From Pseudomonadota bacterium (GTDB lineage Bacteria; Pseudomonadota; Gammaproteobacteria; Burkholderiales; Burkholderiaceae_B), in NCBI GenBank assembly GCA_023389535.1, contig JAEWEH010000209.1:1-10667 (forward strand): a DNA stretch of 10,667 nt, given 5' to 3'. Shown piece after piece: positions 1-5,849 of the stretch. The notes beneath the pieces were generated by a model. It did no database searches, had not been told where the DNA came from, and saw only the letters and a program-made list of their open reading frames with translations. The number at the start of each line of letters is the position of its first letter. Within the stretch, counting starts at the first letter, position 1. The position numbers were made by a program, and so were the translations under genes.

Positions 1-1860
1 CAATGTATTGGTGACGAATTCGTCAATCTCGTTGCCCGCCTGGCGCGACATGCCGCGGATGATGGCCGCCGCCGCGGTGTTGTGGTCAACGATGACATTG
101 CCGGCCTCATCCACCGCGCCGAACTCCAGCGGATTCAAGAAAGCATCGAACAGGTTCAGCGGATTGGACGTACCGTCGGCCTCGATGCGGTCGAAGGTCT
201 CGTTGAGCATCGAGTGGCCAAAGCGGTATACCGCATGGGCAAATTCGGCAAAGATCGCAGGATTGATGTCGGCCGAGGGCTCGAATACAAAGGCGTCGAT
301 ATCCGGCTGCATCTTGCGCGCAAATTCCTCGAACACCAAATGCTGATATTCCATCTCGTTGGTGAAACGACCCGCCTGGAACAAGCGTTCGCCGTTCCAG
401 ACCAAGGCATCGATATCGGCCTGGCTGGTCGGTACGGCGGTGACCGGCTGCAGCAGCCATTCATTCAAGAAGGCCAGATCATTGGACTGAAGAATGACAT
501 CCTTCGTATGCTCGACCAGCCGATTATGTTCGGAATGGAAAACATGATGGATGGTGGTCAGCCCAAGGTTCTCGTTTCCGCGTCCGTCGCCAGTAATGTA
601 ATGCGCATCCAGCAGTTCATTGTCATAGGCCATCTGCTGGCCCCGGGCGTCGAAGCCGCCAACGTAACCGGTAGCGTCATCTGCATCTTGTTGCAGCAGG
701 CCATCCAGGAAGACCGGCACCGCGGCGTGCGCGATATCATCCAGGAAAGCATGGTCCACACGCACGGCCATCGCCGTACTGGCCGGCGAACCGGGCGTGC
801 CGGAAACCACCAAGTCGTCAGCGGTGTTGGGAATGCCGTCGGGCCCCAGCCCCACGACGATCTGGGGGAATCCGTCGGCGTTCGGAATGAAGTTTCCGTA
901 CGGGTCGACGCGCAGCAGCGGTACATTGCCGATATCGGCATCGGTCAGTTCAATGCCCAGCATATCGCGCGCATGCGCCTTGACTTCCGCCCAGGTTGCC
1001 ATGCCACGAGCGCCTTCAAGCAAGTGCCCCGTTGCCACCGGCTTGCCATCGACCAGCTGGTATTCACGCAGGAACACCTGTTTGGAGGCATTCGAGGCAT
1101 AGGTCTGGTTCTGATCCACCCAGGGCGTCGTGATATTGCCGCCGTCGATGGTGGACCGGGACATAGCCATGAAGTTGGTCGGCGACCCCGGCACATAAAG
1201 CGGGTCGTCAGCCTGCAAGGGAATGAAGATCGTGCCGTTACCGGTTTTGGGCACCAGGTCGAGGCCATGGTCGAAGAACTGGCCGAACAGGGTGAACAGG
1301 CCATTGTAGGGCGCTGAATCACCTATATCTGGCGAAATATTCTTGAACTCGTAAGTAACGACAGGATTGTTGTTGGCATCCAGTACAGGAACGCCGTTCA
1401 ACAGCACGGGATGCTCCAGGACCTCATAGCCCGCATCGCGCAGTTGTTGCGCAACAATGACCGCGGCGGGGTTATTGCTGGTCTGATCGACGATCAAATT
1501 GGAGATCAGCCGGGGATCGACGTCCACGACATTGCCCGGTGCTGCGTAATCGTTATTGTTGGTGATCGGTGCGAAGCTGTCATCGCCTTCGTTGCGGAAG
1601 ACGCGCTCGGTCAGGGGCACGAAGGGCTGGTCGGTGGCGCCCCAGGTTTCGCGCCCGGCGATCAGATTGTTGTAGGTGCCATCGACCGTACGCAAGCCAT
1701 AAGGCAAGAGATGCGCTTGCAATGCCGCGGCGTCCGCCGCGCCGGCGGCCTGTCCGGCTTCGGCAACGAGCTGGGCCAGATCCCCTCCCGCCGAGTGGGC
1801 TTCTGCAATGCGGATTTGCTTTAGAATGAACTCCAGATCATGCTTCACCAACGTAACCAT
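1..1860 (-). CDS. Animal-type haem peroxidase, large secreted-type protein (C-terminus beyond window)
   Basis: An uninterrupted 620-codon frame runs from ATG at 1860 to the window edge, so the gene is 3'-partial. It carries the catalytic set of the myeloperoxidase-cyclooxygenase superfamily: a distal block GQFFDHG with Gln194, Asp197 and His198; a block RGNENLGLT with catalytic Arg427 and Glu430 (the Arg-x-x-Glu spacing of myeloperoxidase); EHNRL just after; and the proximal-His block YRFGHSML with His549. Such enzymes oxidise halides or organic substrates with hydrogen peroxide. No N-terminal signal peptide is visible. Known bacterial relatives with this N-terminus (FILKQIRIAEAH, then LPYGLRTVDGTYNN) are very long and often end in RTX calcium-binding repeats exported by type I secretion; that part cannot be seen here, so export is inference. 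Gly199 stands where myeloperoxidase has the calcium ligand Asp96. Start choice: GGGGGAAG lies a few bases upstream of the ATG. The gene stands alone; nothing beside it looks like a partner. Confidence 0.9.
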   Translation of the reverse strand, partial: MVTLVKHDLEFILKQIRIAEAHSAGGDLAQLVAEAGQAAGAADAAALQAHLLPYGLRTVDGTYNNLIAGRETWGATDQPFVPLTERVFRNEGDDSFAPITNNNDYAAPGNVVDVDPRLISNLIVDQTSNNPAAVIVAQQLRDAGYEVLEHPVLLNGVPVLDANNNPVVTYEFKNISPDIGDSAPYNGLFTLFGQFFDHGLDLVPKTGNGTIFIPLQADDPLYVPGSPTNFMAMSRSTIDGGNITTPWVDQNQTYASNASKQVFLREYQLVDGKPVATGHLLEGARGMATWAEVKAHARDMLGIELTDADIGNVPLLRVDPYGNFIPNADGFPQIVVGLGPDGIPNTADDLVVSGTPGSPASTAMAVRVDHAFLDDIAHAAVPVFLDGLLQQDADDATGYVGGFDARGQQMAYDNELLDAHYITGDGRGNENLGLTTIHHVFHSEHNRLVEHTKDVILQSNDLAFLNEWLLQPVTAVPTSQADIDALVWNGERLFQAGRFTNEMEYQHLVFEEFARKMQPDIDAFVFEPSADINPAIFAEFAHAVYRFGHSMLNETFDRIEADGTSNPLNLFDAFLNPLEFGAVDEAGNVIVDHNTAAAAIIRGMSRQAGNEIDEFVTNTL

Positions 1861-2177
1861 GATGCTTCCCCCACGAATAGTTTGGTTGAGTTACATCCAA
1901 GGGGCCATCACCTGGACCGCGTCGGATGACAGTTACATCGAGATCCTCGCCATACAAAACGCAATGCTGAAGTAAAAAGAGTGTGTTTTTTCTTAGCGAA
2001 TGTATCAACGTAAACCGAGCGCAAAGATTATCAATCTGCACCTGCACGGTCGAGTTAGGCTGACGGACTAGGCCATAAAGCCCCGACGCTTCAGAATAGG
2101 GTGTTTGGCGTAGACGAAACGCGGCCTGGATTGCCACGAAAATTCGAAGCAGAGCCACCCCAACCTGCGGAATTTAC
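1861..2177. other. Gene-poor spacer upstream of the peroxidase
   Basis: I see no convincing gene here on either strand. It presumably holds the promoter of the peroxidase, read leftward, but no hexamer pair at good spacing stands out. Visible items are an A/T-rich patch around 1975-1993 and two copies of AGTTACATC (1889-1897 and 1931-1939) 42 bp apart. A 9-bp repeat in a stretch this long can arise by chance. A minus-strand open frame covers much of the region, but it has no ribosome binding site or recognisable domain and overlaps the peroxidase start. Confidence 0.5.
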
Positions 2178-2206
2178 GCATAAGAATGTCTGCAAAAGCC
2201 TATAAT
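2178..2206 (+). promoter_or_regulatory. Probable promoter (-10 box TATAAT) for the DUF1059-type gene
   Basis: A perfect sigma-70 -10 hexamer TATAAT lies at 2201-2206, in the context AGCCTATAATTTCAGG. No good -35 hexamer sits 16-18 bp upstream (GCATAA at 2178-2183 is poor), so the promoter may need an activator. Transcription would start near 2213 and leave a leader of about 110 nt before the ATG at 2323. Confidence 0.5.
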
Positions 2207-2222
2207 TTCAGGCACGCCCTGC

Positions 2223-2305
2223 TTCGACGCGACGCGCCGTCGGGCCGGGTGTGGCGATCGAAGCGCGTCGAACATACGTGTGAATCGGGCGCCGTAAAGC
2301 GCCCG
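2223..2305 (+). promoter_or_regulatory. Structured 5' leader with two inverted repeats
   Basis: Two stem-forming pairs sit between the TATAAT box and the start codon. The outer one is TTCGACGCG (2223-2231) with CGCGTCGAA (2264-2272), nine perfect pairs, with a possible inner CGCC/GGCG stem. The second is CGGGCGC (2286-2292) with GCGCCCG (2299-2305), seven pairs around loop CGTAAA, ending 5 nt before the AAAGGGGG ribosome binding site at 2311-2318. It matches no riboswitch class I know. A regulatory role is inference from position. Confidence 0.35.
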
Positions 2306-2322
2306 TACGCAAAGGGGGCATC

Positions 2323-2538
2323 ATGGTACGCAAATACGTCGATTGCCGGGAATATCCCAGCGAAATGAATTGTTCGGTGGCCATAGCAGCCGACTCCGAG
2401 GCGGAGCTGCTGGAGGCTGCCGTTCAACACGCGGTGGCGGTGCATAAGCACACTGACACACCTGCCCTGCGCTCGCAATTAAGGTCTTTGTTCCACGAAG
2501 GCACGCCGCCTGTTGCGGCGCTGGCTCGCGAACAATAA
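2323..2538 (+). CDS. DUF1059-type small protein
   Basis: This 71-residue soluble protein has the start MVRKYVDCREYPSEMNCSV, then an acidic stretch (ADSEAELLEAA), a short helix with several His (VQHAVAVHKH), and a C-terminal part of the type LRSLFHEGTPP. This is the layout of DUF1059 (PF06348), a family of short proteins of unknown function with two conserved N-terminal Cys, here Cys8 and Cys16. The length is normal for the family. AAAGGGGG four bases upstream of the ATG fixes the start. It stands alone between genes on the other strand, with its own -10 box and a structured leader. Assignment to DUF1059 is from memory of the family pattern; no function is claimed. Confidence 0.8.
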   Translation: MVRKYVDCREYPSEMNCSVAIAADSEAELLEAAVQHAVAVHKHTDTPALRSQLRSLFHEGTPPVAALAREQ

Positions 2539-2573
2539 TGGCCTCTTGAGGCGCATGGCTCGCCGGGACAGCT

Positions 2574-2590
2574 GCCCAGAAGGGCTTTTT
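2574..2590 (+). terminator. Possible weak intrinsic terminator after the DUF1059-type gene
   Basis: GCCC (2574-2577), loop AGAA, GGGC (2582-2585), then five T, starting 35 bp after the stop codon. The stem has only four pairs, so this is a weak candidate; AGGGC-TTTTT-GCCCT (2581-2595) is a competing fold. Confidence 0.3.
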
Positions 2591-2656
2591 GCCCTGCGGG
2601 ACATGCGCTTGCTTAAGAAGCGCCGCGTGTCGTCATTGCATCACATGGGCGCAGTG

Positions 2657-2854
2657 CTACTTTCTGGCTTCGGCCGCGTACCAACTGCGCTGCATCAATT
2701 CACGCAAGCCATGCAACCCATTCAGCACGGGGAACCTGGCTTCCGCAGAATGCATCCGCTGTTCTGCAGGTTCATCGCCGATATTCCAGTGGATGCGGGT
2801 CAATGTCAGAATACGCTTTATTGTGGCGAGCTGGTTATCTGTCGAATCTGGCAT
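2657..2854 (-). CDS. Possible small hypothetical protein (65 aa)
   Basis: Starting at ATG 2854, this frame encodes 65 residues (begins MPDSTDNQLATIKRIL, ends SWYAAEARK), hydrophilic, with no signal peptide or membrane segment. The main support is a textbook ribosome binding site, AAGGA at 2866-2862, seven bases before the ATG. The frame stays open further upstream, to an ATG at 2920, but that start has no comparable site. It lies 99 bp downstream of the second LprI-type gene, on the same strand, so it may be the last gene of that row. I do not recognise the family, and a plus-strand open frame covers the same DNA without a ribosome binding site. It may be a chance frame. Confidence 0.4.
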   Translation of the reverse strand: MPDSTDNQLATIKRILTLTRIHWNIGDEPAEQRMHSAEARFPVLNGLHGLRELMQRSWYAAEARK

Positions 2855-2953
2855 TACAGGATCCTTATATATTGTTGTCGTATCGACGGCAAGGATGGCA
2901 GCTTTATGTGTCTCCAACATGACGGCGCCCTTGCTGAATTGTTAGATACGTAA

Positions 2954-3421
2954 CTATTTTCCATCGCCGCCCGAATCGGGCCGGCGCTCCATTTGGACGA
3001 CGGGGGCATGCGTTTGCCGCGCCGCTTCACATTCCGGATCGGGATCGGCGCTACGCGGAACCGCCGACTGCAGCTCGCAGGCTCGGGCGTGTGTCATCCT
3101 GCGCAAACAGTGGATCTGCGCAAGCTTGCCGGCATGGCCTTGCAGGGTTCCATAGAAACCGCAGTTGTCGTCACGGAATTTGGTCCATGACGCCTGCGCC
3201 GCCCTTAAGGCGGCGTGTTGCCCGGCTTCGCTGCGCTTCATTAGCGCTTCGTACGAGCTTTCCAGATTTGCATTCCATTCATCTGCCTGGCTTTGCAGGC
3301 AATCGAGCAGACCCGTCGCACCTTCCCGACTGCATGCCTCGTAGGCGGGTCCGTCCATCTGAATCGCTGAGGCGGCGGGGACCATTGCAAAGGCCATCCA
3401 TATCATCAGGGTGCGGCGCAT
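2954..3421 (-). CDS. Exported LprI-type (DUF1311) protein, copy 1
   Basis: This 155-residue precursor has a Sec signal peptide (MRRTLMIWMAFAMVPAASA, cleavage likely after Ala19) and a periplasmic domain of the LprI/DUF1311 family (PF07007). The family is named for a mycobacterial lysozyme inhibitor; the activity of most members is unknown. Family marks are YEAC near the mature N-terminus, the core QASWTKFRDDNCGFY, and CLRRMTHARACEL. Six Cys after the signal peptide (ACS, LDC, NCG, IHC, RAC, PEC) can form three disulphides. A polar Pro- and Arg-rich tail of about 35 residues follows the domain. GAGG lies five bases before the ATG; a longer frame from 3469 would bury the signal peptide and is rejected. 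The neighbour upstream is a paralogue with about 40 identities in 92 positions aligned by eye. The 147-bp gap between them could hold a separate promoter. Confidence 0.85.
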   Translation of the reverse strand: MRRTLMIWMAFAMVPAASAIQMDGPAYEACSREGATGLLDCLQSQADEWNANLESSYEALMKRSEAGQHAALRAAQASWTKFRDDNCGFYGTLQGHAGKLAQIHCLRRMTHARACELQSAVPRSADPDPECEAARQTHAPVVQMERRPDSGGDGK

Positions 3422-3568
3422 AACAACCTCGTCGATCAGGCAAGCGCACGCCCAGCGTGCTCGACCCACCTTAAGCCGGACGCACGATCGCCGCCATGGG
3501 CCGATCGGCCCGCCCGTCCGTGGGGCGCGGCAAGGATGCCCGTTTCAAAACCCCGGCCGGGTCGTCCA

Positions 3569-3970
3569 TCACAAGGGCCGCTTGCATTCCGGCGTCACGC
3601 CGCCTTCCTGCTGGTTTGCCGCGCGCAATTCACAAGTGCGCTGCTTGGTCATTGCGCGCAGGCATTCCGCCGATTCGATCTGGCGGATGCTGCCCTCGCC
3701 CGCCGCATAAAAGCCGCAATTTGCATCGCGGTACTTGATCCATAGCCTTTGGGCCGCCTTCAACGGCATTTGCTGGGCCGGATCGCTACGCGCCATCAGG
3801 TCCTTATATGCGCTGTTCAAGCGCCGGTCCCATTGTTTGGCCTGGTGCTGCACGCACTCGACAATGCCGACGGTGGACGCCTTGTTGCATTGCTCGTATT
3901 CGGCGCCATACATCTCTGCCGTGCAGAAGCCCGGCATGGCAAGCAATAACATAAGCGCTGTTCGTTTCAT
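3569..3970 (-). CDS. Exported LprI-type (DUF1311) protein, copy 2
   Basis: This 133-residue precursor has a signal peptide (MKRTALMLLLAMPGFCTA, cleavage probably after Ala18). Cys16 lies in PGFC, which is not a lipobox, so the mature protein is probably soluble in the periplasm. The LprI/DUF1311 domain shows EYEQC, QRLWIKYRDANCGFY and CLRAMTKQRTCEL, with the same six mature Cys as its tandem copy and a much shorter tail ending TPECKRPL. Start choice: GGGGAC (3980-3975) four bases before the ATG, with the signal peptide directly after it. That binding site overlaps one arm of a small hairpin (CCCAA 3978-3982 with TTGGG 3986-3990), so translation may be damped. It begins 47 bp after the stop of the membrane protein gene and is probably co-transcribed with it. 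Confidence 0.85.
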   Translation of the reverse strand: MKRTALMLLLAMPGFCTAEMYGAEYEQCNKASTVGIVECVQHQAKQWDRRLNSAYKDLMARSDPAQQMPLKAAQRLWIKYRDANCGFYAAGEGSIRQIESAECLRAMTKQRTCELRAANQQEGGVTPECKRPL

Positions 3971-4017
3971 ATCCGTCCCCAAAAGTTGGGCTCGGCCATC
4001 TAGGCCGGACCAGGCCA

Positions 4018-5187
4018 TCAATAAGACAGAAACTCTGACAAGCCGGGTACATAGAACACACTACCCAGTAATAGAAAATCCAGCGTCTTGCTGACCACCA
4101 CCGCATAACCCATGTTCATTCGCGCCGCGATGCCTTCAATGTTGAGCAAGCTCTCTGATACCTTGATGGCATACCTCATCCGATGCCGATACCATTGCAG
4201 CTCCAGATAGAATATGGGTATCGTCATGAAAACAAAGACGACCAGCATCAAGAAAAAGTGGGCGATATGCAGGTTCTCGACCTTGCCCAGCGGCGACTTA
4301 TGCCAGATCCAGAAATTAAGGATGTAAGCCGCAATCAGGAACTTGGCCAGATAATAGACACGCACAAAGATTTCGAAACGCAGGCTAAAGGCTTCCACCG
4401 CGTTGTCGGCCAATGGGCGCTCGAGCATTTTCACATTGTTTGCAATGCGCATCGTTGCCGCAAAGACCGACATGAAACATGTCAATGACACCAATGTAAC
4501 CAGCAAGAGCACGAAGTTGAGCAGGAAGTAATAGACACCCAGGGCGCCCAGGCGCGATCCCCCTTGCGGTGTTTCTTCCAGGAACCAGTATACGTACTCT
4601 ATTCGGTCGATATCACTTACATCACGGATATACATGCTGGTCAGCGTCAGCGCGACCCCGAGTATCACGACGCACAGCAAGGGAATCTGAAACAGCATGC
4701 TGCGGCGGGTCAGGCTAGCGCATGATGTCTCGTTTTCGACAGTGCAAAGATTATGGCCGCCGGCATAAGCCGTGATGATCAGCAACACGCCAAATCCTAT
4801 ATACGCCGGGCAGATAAAGGCATACAGGATAATGTTGTGGATGTCTTGGCTGAAATACAGGATACGCGCATCATCCCCCCGGAACGTGCCATTGAGCGCG
4901 GTCCAGACTGCGGGAATGACCAGGCAGAACAGCACGGTGATCAGATAAGCGGCAACGAATATCTCGCGCCGCTTGCGTTGCGATAACGCATAGAGTTCTG
5001 CTTGCGGCAAGTCCGGCGCAAGGTCGACAAAAATGAATCCAAAGCCCCGGATAATGGGACGCAGGACGGGGAACAGCGCCACCTTCTCTGCGATCTCCGT
5101 CATGATCACCGAAGCCGGCTTGGAGTTGTGATCGAATGGCATAGCGGTGGTCGGCAGGTTTTTCGCCACGTTACAGCGTTTTTCCAC
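4018..5187 (-). CDS. Integral membrane protein of unknown function
   Basis: A 389-residue frame from GTG at 5187 (alternatives: ATG at 5142 or 5103; none has a strong ribosome binding site, so the start is uncertain). The N-terminal 75 residues are hydrophilic, then hydrophobic stretches lie near residues 76-97, 118-141, 164-187, 216-243, 273-295 and 307-330, with a possible seventh at 361-380. The long segment at 216-243 and the charged loop at 244-272 suggest a structured cytoplasmic or periplasmic region. I do not recognise a family motif, nucleotide-binding site or transporter signature. The segment 145-156 contains two Cys (HNLC, TSC). It is followed on the same strand by two exported LprI-type genes, which is the only functional hint: an envelope role. 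It is transcribed away from the XRE gene, with a shared 269-bp control region. Confidence 0.8.
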   Translation of the reverse strand: MEKRCNVAKNLPTTAMPFDHNSKPASVIMTEIAEKVALFPVLRPIIRGFGFIFVDLAPDLPQAELYALSQRKRREIFVAAYLITVLFCLVIPAVWTALNGTFRGDDARILYFSQDIHNIILYAFICPAYIGFGVLLIITAYAGGHNLCTVENETSCASLTRRSMLFQIPLLCVVILGVALTLTSMYIRDVSDIDRIEYVYWFLEETPQGGSRLGALGVYYFLLNFVLLLVTLVSLTCFMSVFAATMRIANNVKMLERPLADNAVEAFSLRFEIFVRVYYLAKFLIAAYILNFWIWHKSPLGKVENLHIAHFFLMLVVFVFMTIPIFYLELQWYRHRMRYAIKVSESLLNIEGIAARMNMGYAVVVSKTLDFLLLGSVFYVPGLSEFLSY

Positions 5188-5338
5188 ATCGCAAACTCGG
5201 CCAAACAGCCAAAGCGGGCGTGCCGTGACTACTCAAGCCGGCGTAACCCTTACCTGCTGAACGCGACGTCAATGGATCGCTATCCGGTCTCGAGCCCCAA
5301 TCCGCAAGTGTTCAACCCACCATATCGCCGCGCACCGA

Positions 5339-5376
5339 AATATGCCTTGGGTTGCATATTACTTTAAAAGCATATA
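5339..5376. promoter_or_regulatory. Operator-like dyad plus third half-site in the divergent control region
   Basis: AATATGC (5339-5345) and GCATATT (5354-5360) form a perfect 7-bp inverted repeat with an 8-bp spacer; a third GCATAT begins at 5370, 16 bp after the second arm. This lies between the divergent membrane-protein gene and the XRE gene. A dyad of this size suits a dimeric HTH regulator, and autoregulation by the XRE product is the natural guess. A poor sigma-70 pair (TTGCAT 5352-5357, TACCAT 5375-5380, 17-bp spacer) overlaps it. A 7-bp dyad can occur by chance in a region this long. In the rest of 5188-5338 I see nothing convincing. Confidence 0.35.
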
Positions 5377-5390
5377 CCATTGCAGCCATA

Positions 5391-5423
5391 AAAAAAATGC
5401 CCCTTCCTCTGGAACAGGGCATT
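5391..5423 (-). terminator. Intrinsic terminator facing left, in front of the XRE gene
   Basis: Read on the minus strand: AATGCCC, TG, TTCC, loop AGA, GGAA, G, GGGCATT, then a run of T. That is a 7-pair outer stem (5417-5423 with 5396-5402), a small asymmetric bulge, a 4-pair inner stem and a 3-nt loop, with a seven-T tract at 5397-5391. On the plus strand the same hairpin is preceded by A's and not followed by T's, so it should stop only leftward transcription. No minus-strand gene ends here. In XRE mRNA the hairpin would lie 22 nt upstream of the ribosome binding site. Confidence 0.55.
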
Positions 5424-5456
5424 ACAGGCCTCCGATCGTCATTACAAGGATGCACC

Positions 5457-5843
5457 ATGCCTAAGAAGCCCGATAAGGCGAAAACGGCAGCAAGCGGCAA
5501 GAAGCCAAAATCGAACGACCCCAATGAAATCCCCAACGAAATCAAGGCCATCAAAGTGGCAACGCTGAAAGACCTGCGCAAGGCAACGCATCATACCCAG
5601 GAAGAACTGGCGATTGCGCTGGGCGTAGGCCAAGGCACGATTTCAAGAATCGAAAAACGGAACGACATGCTGGTTTCCACCTTGCAGCACTATATAGAAA
5701 GTGTAGGCGGCACATTGCAGATTATGGCCACCTTCCCGAATCGTCCGCCGCTGGTGGTTGAACGCCTCGGCAAGAAACCTGCGTCCGCGCGCAAAGACCC
5801 CAACGTCAAACCTCCCGGCCCCAACGCTTTGCCGGCTACCTGA
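5457..5843 (+). CDS. XRE-family HTH regulator, antitoxin-like, leading the polyamine operon
   Basis: This 128-residue protein has a Lys-rich disordered N-terminus (residues 1-30), an XRE/Cro-type helix-turn-helix (about 36-90; the recognition part is TQEELAIALGVGQGTISRIE, residues 47-66), and a Pro-rich tail. The pattern SRIEKRNDMLVSTLQHYIESVGGTL is typical of XRE proteins found as antitoxins of HigB/RelE-type pairs, but no toxin gene lies beside it. The start at 5457 is set by AAGGA, six bases upstream; an in-frame TTG at 5352 is rejected because it lies in the control dyad. The stop is only 6 nt before the decarboxylase ATG, which has no clear ribosome binding site of its own, so the two are probably translationally coupled. 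Likely role: DNA-binding regulator of its own operon (inference). Confidence 0.85.
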   Translation: MPKKPDKAKTAASGKKPKSNDPNEIPNEIKAIKVATLKDLRKATHHTQEELAIALGVGQGTISRIEKRNDMLVSTLQHYIESVGGTLQIMATFPNRPPLVVERLGKKPASARKDPNVKPPGPNALPAT

Positions 5844-5849
5844 TTTACG

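Noticed and set aside
82..1317. Long plus-strand open frame (about 410 codons) opposite the peroxidase
   Set aside because: It is the antisense shadow of the peroxidase, which carries clear haem peroxidase motifs; this frame has no domain and no ribosome binding site.
1889..1939. Two copies of AGTTACATC 42 bp apart upstream of the peroxidase
   Set aside because: The spacing is four helical turns, but a 9-bp repeat in some 300 bp is plausible by chance and neither copy is palindromic.
1838..2158. Minus-strand frame of about 106 codons upstream of the peroxidase
   Set aside because: No ribosome binding site or recognisable pattern, and it overlaps the peroxidase start in another frame.
2513..2953. 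Plus-strand frame of about 146 codons opposite the small minus-strand gene
   Set aside because: Starts inside the DUF1059-type gene, shows random-looking composition and has no ribosome binding site.
3498..3511. Perfect 14-bp palindrome GGGCCGATCGGCCC between the two LprI-type genes
   Set aside because: No T tract follows on either strand, so it is not a terminator; it could be an operator, but nothing else supports that.
5457..5843. Type II toxin-antitoxin pair
   Set aside because: The XRE protein looks antitoxin-like, but neither neighbour is a toxin: the upstream DNA is a control region and the downstream gene is a decarboxylase.
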